A model generated the notes under the pieces. That model saw only the letters and a program-made list of their open reading frames with translations. It did no database searches and was not told the DNA's origin. From Gnetum montanum (lineage: Eukaryota; Streptophyta; Gnetopsida; Gnetales; Gnetaceae): DNA of 45,085 bases. How positions within the stretch are numbered: the first letter of the stretch is position 1; every line of letters begins with the position of its first letter. Below are positions 10,472 through 20,079 of this stretch, piece after piece. The DNA lies in the NCBI GenBank assembly GCA_015680685.1, contig MNCI01019073.1:20958-66042 (forward strand), in the 5' to 3' direction. The position numbers were made by a program, and so were the translations under genes.

Positions 10472-11687
10472 CATCCACCATGTAAGTTCGCCACCCAATA
10501 AGTGTTCAAGCCAATGGAATGAACTATTTTTCATTGATTGCTAATGTTTAGTTTTTACCTTTAAGCTACAATGTTGATACTAAGGTATGTTTCTTTTGAT
10601 ATGACAGGCAATGAGATCACTTCATCCATCCATTCACCAACTTCTATGGTTTCCCTTGGCTTGGAAATGTACAGTTCCCTTCTAATAAGAACTTTAACGA
10701 ATCGGTGACTGGGTATTTCTCAAACTGAGGAAGGACTCAAGGATTGCAAAGGGTGTGACTTCAAAGGAACTTGATGCTTTTGTGTTGGTCATTCTCTTGG
10801 GTGCTTGGTTGTTTTCTTCTTGAGTTTTCTTACCATTCTGATGTTACCCATTCTTCGGAAGCTGAGATAATAAAAATAAAGAAGTCTTTACATGGTGTGT
10901 TCCCCACGCATAAAAATACAAAACAAAAAAAAACCCAAAGTGAGGATTCAAAGCACACCCCTTAGATGGAATAACTTTGGGCTACAAGCACTGGTTATGG
11001 AACCAAAGTGTTCCCTCTAACTAAGGCCCTTCTCGCTCTCCGTTCTCTCCTTTGTTTCGTCAGAATGGTGGTGGCTCTTTGAAGATGCATCCTCGTTATC
11101 CAAGTGGATGGTTTAATTGAATGCATTGATGCAAAGTCACTGGAAGTGGTTGGTTTGAGCCTGGAGTTGGAATGAGATTTGCCACGTCACATTAATCATA
11201 AAAACACACAAGGGGCTGTACACCACCTTGTCCTTGGGATTTTATTCCATCCTCTTCTTTCCATCCTTCTCTCCATTGTTCACCTCATTGCTGGTTGTAT
11301 CATTCATGTATATATTTTGGTTGATGCATTGTTTTCTTTTTGGTAAATTATTCTAGTTAAGACTTTAACTCTTATTCCAAAGGACATTCCCAGAGCCTAC
11401 GGACTCTTTGAATGTGGGATTGTCAGGGCATTAAGGGCATGAGCCTGCTTTGGGGAGGACCCACTAACATTCCTATTTGGAACATTAGTTAACTTTTTTT
11501 CCTTAACATTTTACAATCAATTTTATTTTTGTTCATTTCCATCTTGACATCCATTTCATTGATGCCCTAGTTGTTCCTTTTTACCTATCTTTCCTACTCC
11601 TTTTCTTTCTCCATTCTAATGCTATCGGAGGTTCGCGATTAGTCATGGGGGTACGGGGCCTGATTTTTCAATTTTTATCCTAAGCCC

Positions 11688-11976
11688 NNNNNNNNNNNNN
11701 NNNNNNNNNNNNNNNNNNNNNNNNNNNNNNNNNNNNNNNNNNNNNNNNNNNNNNNNNNNNNNNNNNNNNNNNNNNNNNNNNNNNNNNNNNNNNNNNNNNN
11801 NNNNNNNNNNNNNNNNNNNNNNNNNNNNNNNNNNNNNNNNNNNNNNNNNNNNNNNNNNNNNNNNNNNNNNNNNNNNNNNNNNNNNNNNNNNNNNNNNNNN
11901 NNNNNNNNNNNNNNNNNNNNNNNNNNNNNNNNNNNNNNNNNNNNNNNNNNNNNNNNNNNNNNNNNNNNNNNNNNNN
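11688..11976. other. Assembly gap (289 N)
   Basis: Run of N within the 3' interior of the nested element. True length and content are unknown; judging from 33600-35548, part of the element's 3' interior is probably missing here. Confidence 1.
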
Positions 11977-12109
11977 AGTCTTGTCAAGTCTTGTAATAAT
12001 GAACCGTTCACATGTCATTCCATTAGTTCCATTCCTCTCAATAATCCCATACCTACCTGATATTATTATAAGGAACTCGAGGACGAGTTTTCATTCAGTC
12101 ATGGGGGTA

Positions 12110-13075
12110 TGATGAGACGCGAATTGCACAGGCCATGATATCGCATACGCGATATCGCGTCTGATGCGATATCACATCCCCTGTGATATTGCATATGCAA
12201 TATCGTGTCTGATGCGATATTGTGGTCTGCCACCAAATCTATAAATAAGAGGCGGCACTCCCCTCATTTGTAATCCTAGGCGTAAAGTAGCGAAGCTTTG
12301 GCAGATTGATCATCCCAGAGATAGAATATTTTCCATGTGCCTGCAGTAGGAGTCCCCCAAGCGAACGGTTCTTTATTCGAGTAGCTTTGTACCTGAGCGC
12401 ACGTTGTGTACGGCAATAAAGACGAGCTTTGCGGATAAACCTTGCAGTGCATGGATAGGTTTAATTAATGTTATTTATTGCTTTCCTAGTAACGCGGCAT
12501 GAGTACGACTTGGTTACGAGCGTTGACGAACGTGTATGGCTAGCCAAGGAATCGGCTACTCATCACGATTAGATTCTCTCACCCTTACCTCCTAGAACGT
12601 GGGACAAGTACAACTTGACTACGAGCATCTACGGATGTGTACGGCTAGTCAAGGAATCGGCTACTTATCATACTTAGGTTAGTTAAGTGCCTCAGTACGA
12701 CTGCTTCGAGCACGTGCGTTACGTGTGGTAATCCCAGTAACGATTAGCGTTTGGTAGCCACAGTTGCATAGTTTAGGGTGTGTACGGCAAGTGGGAACAG
12801 ATGCTGACGCTAGGACTTAGTGTTGTAGTTAGAATTAGTTTTAGTCTCTCAACCCTTCACCGTTAGCATAGGAGATAAACTGTAAAAGACCAAAAAAATC
12901 ATATACCTCAGACTTACTTAACCATACACCGTGATAACAATAAGTAAGTCTGGGAAGACAGCGATTAATTAACCCCAAGTGTTCCTTGCGGCGTGTAGGC
13001 ATTTAGTCTGTGGAGTTTGACCGGATCACGCATGCTACGCTCGTTTCGTATGGTTGAGTGTAGGGCCACTCATCA
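12110..13075 (+). repeat. 3' LTR of nested element (966 bp, complete)
   Basis: Bounded by TGATGAG (12110-12116) and CTCATCA (13069-13075). U3 carries a degenerate array of GCGATATC palindromes (12135-12232), followed by TATAAATA (12240-12247). The poly(A) signal AATAAA is at 12415-12420. U5 holds about three degenerate copies of a roughly 105-bp unit starting AGTACGACTT (12502, 12607, and a shorter one near 12695). Differences from the 5' LTR are mostly C/T and G/A changes in the palindromic region. Confidence 0.92.
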
Positions 13076-13080
13076 ATTAG

Positions 13081-14282
13081 GAAGAGGACATGGCTATGTA
13101 CTGTTGATGCAAAAATAGGCATAAGAGATCTTTCCTTGAAAATCTTCAACAAAAATATATTTAAAAAGATCAAGAAGAAATGAGTTCCATGCATTATGTA
13201 CAGTGATATACGGTGCAACTACATGCAGAAACTTTGGTTTGTGAAAAGAGAATCCATTTTTGCATGCAAGCAGTGTACAAATAAGACAAATATTCAAAGG
13301 TAGCTATACGTAATAGCCACAACATAGGAGGTTACCCAGTGGTTGACAACTAATCTTGGATGTGGCATACTTTGCATAGAACCTACTGAGAGCCTGACAC
13401 GTGCCTATGTTAAAGGCATGGATGAACTGGAGCAAGTTCATCACCAACTCTCTAATAATGCAAATGATGATATCTATTGGGAAGAGTTGGAAATCCTTGA
13501 AAATTTTAAACAAAAGCCCTTAGAGTTGAAAACTCTACCTATCAGCATGGAGTATGCATTTTTGAAAAATGGCAAACTAGTAATCATCAATGCCAATCTT
13601 GCTCCTAAACAAAAATGGATACTATTGAGGGTGGTCAACAAATGGCCAATACCTTTGCTTGGTCATATCTTAAACTCACAAGGATTGATCTTAAGATATG
13701 CCAGCATCGTATCTACACTAATCTGGCCATGAACACAAAAAAGCAACCACAGTAGTAGTTGAACATTAAATTGAAGCAAATCGTCAAAGAGAAAATCAAG
13801 CAACTCCTCAAGGTAGGGTTTATCTATCCCACTGTGGATAATGAGTAGATTACTCCACTCATGATTGTGCCAAAGAAATGTGGCAAGTGATGGATCTGCA
13901 TTGACCTCTAGTTATTGAATATGAAAACATTCATAGATCACTTTCTATTGCCATTTATATATTAAGTGTTGGATACTATATCTAGGCATTGCTATTACAA
14001 CTTTTTGGATGGTTATAGTGGCTATAATCAAATCCAGATTGCACCAAAGGATTAGGCCAAAATAACATTCATGAGTTCCTAGGGGATGTTTGGATATTGA
14101 AAGATGCCTTTTGGTCTATGCGATGCTCTTACAACATTCCAACACTTGGCCTTAGGCATTTTTCGTAACAGATTTCTAGTAGGGTGGAAGTATTCATACA
14201 TGACTTCTCCACCTATGCCACCACATTTGAGCAAGCCTTGGAATACCATGAGCAAGTGCTTAAAAGGTATTGTCAGCAATTA
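13081..14282 (+). pseudogene. Ty3/gypsy protease-RT linker and reverse transcriptase remnant
   Basis: Continuation of the protease piece at 7353-7880 after the nested insertion. An open stretch (13343-13732) gives the pre-RT linker, including ELKTLPISMEYAFLKNGKL, which resembles the ELKPLP..LKYAFL segment of Athila-type Pol. RT follows from about 13740 with stops: LLKVGFIYPT, PLMIVPKKCGK, a CIDL(TAG)LLN block and FLDGYSGYNQIQIAP. It stops near 14282, shortly after the FxDDF region, where coiled-coil remnant sequence begins. Homologous to 24206-25375 nearly base for base. Many TAG codons stand where Gln is conserved. Inactive. Confidence 0.85.
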
Positions 14283-14289
14283 GCTACTT

Positions 14290-15078
14290 GACTAGCAACC
14301 TATCTTGGATAGCTATGCCCTGGTACACCAAGCAGAAGTGAAAAACAAGGACCTGTAGATTAAGGACTTGAAGAAGTACATGGTGTTAGCTAACCTTCGT
14401 TATGCTAACCTAGCCATGTCAATAGTAGGTTGACCTAGAAATGAATTAGAATAGTAAGTAGCAACCACTTATGCTTTATACGAGAAAAATTTTTTAGATA
14501 GAAAAGATGTTCTACAAAAACTTCATGTGAGAAACTCTAAACTAGAAACAATTACGGCTCACTACCATGGGTAAAGAGATGTAGCTTTAGAATTGGCTAG
14601 AAGATTGATAGATTATCATGAATTAAGAGAAAAGGCTAGGGCCTTTGAGGAATAACAGAGGTAGTTTACGGTGTGGCATGTGAAGGCCAATTAGATGTTC
14701 CTGCAACTATCATGTTCGTGGGATGTACCAACTCCAGCACACATTGGATCATCAGCCTGGATGGTGAATGACCTAAGAACAAAGGAGGAGAACTTGCAAG
14801 CATGCCTAAATCATTACAAATTCTAGAAGCCTGACGACAAAGGGAAGTGGTCAATGGAAGAACCACCACCTTCAAGAACTACATAGCTTCCCCAATTTTG
14901 TTATTTTGTCATGTCCTGTCCATTTATTTTTTTGTAAAACACCACTGTGACATGAAATAGTTAGTTTGTGTGTTTGTTAGAGTTAGTCAATAATTCCATA
15001 CCTATCTAATATTTTGTAAAGAACTTGTTCCTCATTTTATTTAACTTGAGGACAAGTTTTCATTTAGTCATGGGGGTA
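14290..15078 (+). pseudogene. Second copy of the coiled-coil retroelement remnant
   Basis: Matches 2490-3271 with scattered substitutions. Carries the same lesions (for example the TGA after STIVG and the TAG-rich stretch near 14450), so these predate the duplication. It ends in the same polypurine tract (ATGGGGGTA) and leads into the LTR at 15079. Its left edge is joined to RT sequence, unlike copy one. Confidence 0.8.
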
Positions 15079-15939
15079 TGATGAGTCATGTTTTGGTAGG
15101 GCTATGATATTAGAACTGCATTATTGGGTATCCAATATTGGGGCATAACCTCCAATGTTGGGGATCCAATATCACCTCATCCATTCTAGCCTATAAATAC
15201 AACACTTGGGTGCACAGTTTGGATATAAATTTTATAGATTTTAGAAATAGACATAGAGAAGTTCTGTTAGTTTGTTTCCAGTGTATGTCTGCAGTGTGCT
15301 GTTAAGTGATTGTATGACATCCTTATTCGAGTGTGACATACTTGGACATGTTACATGTTTGGCAATCAAAATCAAGATTACTTTCATCATTGCAGTGTCC
15401 ACTTAGCTCTATTATTGTTAATTACCTAATGCTTACTGTTTTCCTTAGTGTTTATCATTTATTGTTCGTTATTATTTTTCTCATTAAGCAAAATGAGTAC
15501 AACTAATTGCGAGTGCTTAAGTTCAATTACTTGGTAACCCTATAGTGTTATCATTTGGTACACCTAGCAATGGTATGCTTGGTAATCCTAGCAGTATTTG
15601 TAGGAAGTCCAAGGCATGTATAAAAGGTTAGGAATGGATACTCATCACATGTAGGCTAGTTTAGACTTTACTTTCCATTGTTAATTAGTTAGATAATTGA
15701 TTTCCTTATTATCGTTAGGAGTAACATAAGGTCGAAACAACATAAGAATCATATGCCTTACTCTGAACTAAACCATACATAACAAAGCTACCACTAGTCC
15801 AAGTGGGAGGATAATGAACTATGGTCAAGACATAATGATCTAGATGCCACAACTAGTCCCATCCACTAAATTCAAATGAATCATGCATGAACACTTATGA
15901 TTTGTATGGTTGCTTGTAAGGGGTACTTGTCATTCATCA
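15079..15939 (+). repeat. LTR (861 bp), paralogue of 3272-4135
   Basis: Starts TGATGAG at 15079 and ends TTCATCA at 15939 (one mismatch to the expected CTCATCA). TATA box at 15192-15199. Left and right neighbours match those of the LTR at 3272-4135, so it was copied as part of a larger block. Confidence 0.85.
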
Positions 15940-17322
15940 CTACCTATCAGAAACTGGAGTGATTATTTTGGGACTTCATGTTGTCATCTAAAGACTTTCA
16001 AAAAGGCTTTCATCATGTTGTTTGGAATATTGTTACTCTTCCTAAAAATAGGGATGGTTTAGGCCTTTTGAATTCTTTCAATTAGGGGCTCACCTTAGTT
16101 GCTAAGTGGTTGATTTAGCATTTGGATGCCCCTAACATTATTGAGAGTCTTCTCCAACTAAGGCTCTGAGAAACGTTCCCTCAAAATAAGCCCATTTGGA
16201 AAGGTATCCATCTTGTTAGTTGGATCCTCTTCCCCCATACTATCACCATTCTTGGGTCCCATGTCTTCAAACACTGTTGGAGGACTTGGCAAGCTTTACA
16301 CCATTATATAAATTAGGCTAATGTCAAGATTAATCCTACTCTTCTTTTTAAGTTTTTCCTCTAGTAATTTCCTTGTCACCTACCCCTATTGCTCGGTATT
16401 AGAAGGGAGTTATTTCCCTTAGTTGTTTTCATCTCGCAGATTAATGGATTTCTTGGGAAGTGTTTGAAAATTTGTATGGGGCTTCCAGACCTATGCACCA
16501 TTGGTTAGATCGAGTTTATAATTTCATTCATCAATACATGTAATTAGATGTCTCGATCCAAAACATTTATCATGGCCTCCAATGGACTAATGGGTTGAAA
16601 CTTCTACCTTATAAGCTACATGTTCCCTTTCAACTGTTGCATGATTCCTATAGGGTTGTTCAATGTTGTAATGGATCTTGGTACAAACAAGAGTTTGAGC
16701 AATTCTAGATCTCCCTCTTCAACCAAATTTGGAACCCTTCCACCTCCTTGTAAAATTCAACAATTTCTTTAGTGTCTTCTTTATCAAGTTTTACCCATCG
16801 ACAAATGCCTTGAATACCTTGGGATTCACACTCCTAAGTGCCCTATTTGTAGTGGAACTGAGGGTTTTGTCCATGTTTTTTGACATTGTCCCTTTGCCTG
16901 ACATACATGGGGATGGGCCTCTAAAGTTATCCCTTTGCCACTTCCATGAACTTCAAATTTCTTTGGAATGTTATTAGGCTCATTGTTCAATATTATATTT
17001 GGAAACATAGATGCACTATTCTTTTTCAAAGGATTGATTATTCAAATATCTATCATCTAACTATTATGAAGAAATTACAAATCTTTCGCCTTGTTCACTT
17101 CCACATCATATCTCATCCTTCAAATCTCAAATTGAATACTAATCAGTCGATTCATTTGATGCAGCCTTGGAGCAGATACGAGAGTCCTAGCAATCTTCCT
17201 CAACATGACTCACTTCACAAGACTGTCTCTTCATAATTTCGAGTGTTTTTTTACTTTTTCTGATTTTCTACCACCCTTATTTACTTCCATTTTAGTTGAT
17301 CCTTGATGGATGGTTGATCTTC
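15940..17322 (+). mobile_element. L1-type LINE remnant, paralogue of 4136-5616
   Basis: Same ORF2 C-terminal region: LEWLFWDFMLSSKDFQ-like start, HHVVWNIVTLPKNRDGLGLL, and the zinc-binding motif from 16839 (CPIC, then a TGA before HCP). The TGA inside the zinc-binding motif is shared with the first copy, so the element was dead before duplication. It lacks about 55 bp near 16380 and 30-50 bp near 16935 relative to the first copy. Homology ends at 17322, where F-box copy B begins abruptly. Confidence 0.75.
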
Positions 17323-18012
17323 TATTGAGACACCGCAGAGCTGCTTCCGCGGTGCTTCCGGTGCTACACCTCCACATGGGTCCGCGCGGCGTTCGACGGT
17401 GGTGATTGAGTGTTCGTGGTGCAGGACTCCGGTGGGGGTGGGGGCGGGGTTGGCTGACTCATGTGGGCATGCTTCCACATGGGAGTCCACCGCTGGGGCA
17501 CCGTGCGAGCCGTGCGGCTACTGGACGGCGACAGACTCGTGCCGCTGACGTTGTCGCTCGTCAGCAGAACCACGCTAGGGCTCCTCGTCGTCGGCCTCAC
17601 CATCAAAGATGGTGTCTGTAGAGCTTTGTTGTGGCAGCTTCCCGATGCCTCGGACATGGACGCGCAGTCTGGTGATGATATGATGGCGGAGCTTGTGTGC
17701 GAGATGCCACGTAGCGTGACGGCCGCTATGGTTGGACTGCCACTGGATCTGACATGGTACTCGTTCTTGTGCATGGGCAGCAGCAATCTACTTTTCTTCC
17801 ACAGCGATCGTACCTATGTTGTGCCTCTGTGCCACCTTCCCATTCTCCGTTGGTCCGCCTTCACCGTGGATGCCGTCGTCCCCGTCGACGCCAGCGACGG
17901 CGGTGGCAGGGCCTTCCGTACGAGTGAAGGTATAGCGTGTCTGTCCTCCAAAACCGTCATCTGCATGCTCATCACGCTTGATCAAGTTTTTTCCTCGTTG
18001 GCCCACCACTGA
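17323..18012 (+). pseudogene. F-box/kelch-type protein, copy B (3' half only)
   Basis: Begins in mid-gene at the point equal to about 6790 in copy A, fused to LINE sequence; promoter, F-box and first blades are absent. In the coding frame there are TGA stops at 17407-17409 (CGA in copy C) and 17455-17457. From the ATG at 17461 a 183-codon frame is open to the natural TGA, ending VFSSLAHH as in copy C. R-W blade motifs are kept (HRWGTVRAV, LRWSAFTVDAVVP). No start context or promoter is evident. Very likely a dead fragment. Confidence 0.85.
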
Positions 18013-18960
18013 AATTTCACTGCCACCTAAAAGTCCCGACTCCTGAGTAGCAGTTAAAATTCAAGTTCCTAGGGGTTAAAAGTTAAGATTCCTATTTTAC
18101 CATTACCTGTACAAATCGTTGCTATCCATGTTGATAATCATAAGGAGTGTTTGAAAATCTGTTGTTGATGTTGAATAATTTAGGAAATGGATCGGGTCAG
18201 GAGGTTCCGAAAATAGGAAAAATAAAAAATTAAAAACGTTGAGCCGTATTAAAAGTTAGAATTCTCAATATAAATAATGGTTAGACATAAAAGTTGCCTT
18301 AACTTCGGTCCATACAAATTTCAATGCCGCCATCAATGATCCTTCATTAAAAATTAAACCTTTTAATAAAAATAAATTTTAAGGTAAAAGTTGCCCTTAC
18401 TCAACTTTAGCTAGCAAAAATTCTGATGCACTAATCATTGAGTTGGCCATAGATCATTTAGTAATCAAAGGTATCATGGATATATGTTTGGTCGATATCA
18501 GGATATATGTGTGGTTGACTTTCTCAAAACATGTACCACTAAGGTAACATCTCAGTGTTTCAGATCTAGACTCACAACTTTCAACGTAAATATAAAAATG
18601 TCACAAGTGTGTTGGAACATGAAATAAGGAAACATAGGTACACCTTAAGATATATAGTACAATTAGAACTTTATATAACTCAACACTACCCATCGAAATC
18701 AAACTTGTTTCCAAATCAAAGGTCTTACCACGAGGATAACACCTCATTGTTGATGATGTTACAAGTGCGACTTGAACTAGTATCCTTTTACCTAACAGGG
18801 GGAGGACTTGAAATAATTAAAACATAAGTACAACCACAAGATTTATAGAAGTTTATAACTCAGTGCTATCTAGTAGAATTAAATATTTTACCTAACTAGA
18901 CAATGAGCTAACTTATAGGATCGATCATCCTACTAAGCAATGTCTAGTAGGTTTGTGGGA
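18013..18960. other. 3' flank of F-box copy B, shared with copy C; no gene
   Basis: AT-rich, with no open frame worth naming. Collinear with 26446-27352 at high identity, showing that B and C descend from one locus including about 0.9 kb of downstream DNA. Transcript end signals of the ancestral F-box gene probably lie at its start, but I cannot point to one. It ends at CTAGTAGGTTT, after which B and C diverge. Confidence 0.7.
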
Positions 18961-19069
18961 AGGTAAATAGGCAAGTCAAGCAAGGTTGTTGAAAGTTAAT
19001 AAGTGAGTCAAAAGCCTAACTTCTTTTCAAATAATTGCACCAAAAAGAAAGGAACATCTTTGAAACAAC

Positions 19070-19898
19070 TGATGAATCGTAAATTGGTTGTGTCGATTGG
19101 GCCCTGTTGAGTAGGCCTTGTCAACATAGTATTTTTTTTTTTTGCCTATAAATACATGCTTACCTATTGTGTTTATGGCATCTTTTGTCATAGTTGTAGC
19201 GAAGCTCTTGCAGTTTTGTTATTTGAAAGTTAGAATATTTTTCTAAGTGCCCGTAGTAGGAGTCAAAGAGTGTACGAATCTTTAGTTGAGCATTGTTATA
19301 CCTTAGCATGGTAGTGTGTGTAGCAATAAAAACAAGCTTTCTAATAAACCTTACAGCACTTTGAAATAGATTAATTATTTATTTATGCATTTAATATTTT
19401 ATGCAATTTCCTTTAATGCTTTAAGTAATTAAGATAAATTAAGTAGCAATTAATTAAGCACATAAGTATGACCACTTCAAGCATATGCTTGGCGCTTGGT
19501 AATCCCATTAATGCTTAACGTATGGTAGCCCAATAGTGTTAAACATGTTTAGGATGTGTATAGTAAGTGGGAATGGATGCTTATGTTAGGATTAATTAGG
19601 TGTAGCTAGTTAGATTAGATTAGCAATTTAATTATCCTATTTTTATTCATTATTCTTTACCCTTAGGCAACTTAAAACAAAAAACATAAAAATGATAAAA
19701 ATCATATGCCTTAGTTGCACTTAACCATATCTTTGCATTTCAGAAGTGTAATTAGGAAGACAACGATTACAACGATTAGTTTCAGTTTCTATAGACTAGT
19801 GTACTTAGAAGGCTATAAGTTCACAGAATTCAACCAGATAGTGCATGAAGAATTAGTGATTCATATGGTTAAGCATAGGGGGTACTTGTCGCTCACCA
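19070..19898 (+). repeat. LTR (829 bp), 5' LTR of a gypsy composite
   Basis: Starts TGATGAATCG at 19070 and ends CTCACCA at 19898, both one change from the family termini. Has TATAAATA (19147-19154) after a T-run, and AATAAA (19325-19330). It is followed at once by a recognisable primer-binding site and then gag, so it is a true 5' LTR, the only one in the window in that arrangement. Confidence 0.85.
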
Positions 19899-19920
19899 TT
19901 AGCGTTGTTGCTAAGGACTT
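19899..19920 (+). other. Decayed primer-binding site, tRNA-Asp type
   Basis: TTAGCGTTGTTGCTAAGGAC sits directly after the LTR end. Plant Athila/Tat-type elements commonly carry TGGCGCCGTTGCCGGGGA, complementary to the 3' end of tRNA-Asp. The differences seen are mainly C to T or G to A, as expected for deaminated methylcytosine. Without reversal it would prime poorly. Confidence 0.65.
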
Positions 19921-20079
19921 GTAGTTTAATACGTGCATTATCTAGGACTTAGTGAATATTATTTAGGATTGTTGGATCAAACCCTAAGGTCATAATCATT
20001 CAAAAATAATAATAAGTAAATATCTAATAATTAATAAAAACTATACTATAAGCACACTGAGACATTATGTCTAACAAAA

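Larger units (their letters stand above)
10250..12109 (+). mobile_element. 3' non-coding interior of nested gypsy element with polypurine tract
   Basis: No coding potential. Collinear with 33600-35548 of the larger pol-bearing copy (shared GGGGGAGATGGCCA-type start, T-rich TTTTACA runs, later GGGCATGAGCCTGCTTTGGGG). It ends with CTCGAGGACGAG (12076-12087) and the polypurine tract ATGGGGGTA just ahead of the 3' LTR. It includes the unresolved gap at 11688-11976. A long non-coding 3' region is usual for Athila/Tat lineages. Confidence 0.7.
7881..13075 (+). mobile_element. Nested non-autonomous Ty3/gypsy (Athila/Tat-like) LTR element, about 5.2 kb
   Basis: Order seen: truncated 5' LTR (7881-8152), Gag (from about 8170), protease (9283 to about 9950), long 3' non-coding region with a TG microsatellite and an assembly gap, polypurine tract, full 3' LTR (12110-13075). 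RT, RNase H and integrase are absent: sequence jumps from the protease/RT linker near 10180 to the region homologous to 33600. The primer-binding site is also missing because the 5' LTR is fused directly to gag. The target duplication shows it moved as a unit. Either enzymes were supplied in trans, or the deletions followed insertion. It sits inside the protease-RT sequence of an older relative. Confidence 0.85.
7876..13080. repeat. 5-bp target-site duplication ATTAG around the nested LTR element
   Basis: ATTAG at 7876-7880 directly precedes the 5' LTR and ATTAG at 13076-13080 directly follows the 3' LTR. In the uninterrupted paralogue near 24205 the sequence reads CATCATTAGGAAGAGG once. Only the two 5-bp end points are the duplication; the span is given to show what it brackets. 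Confidence 0.95.
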
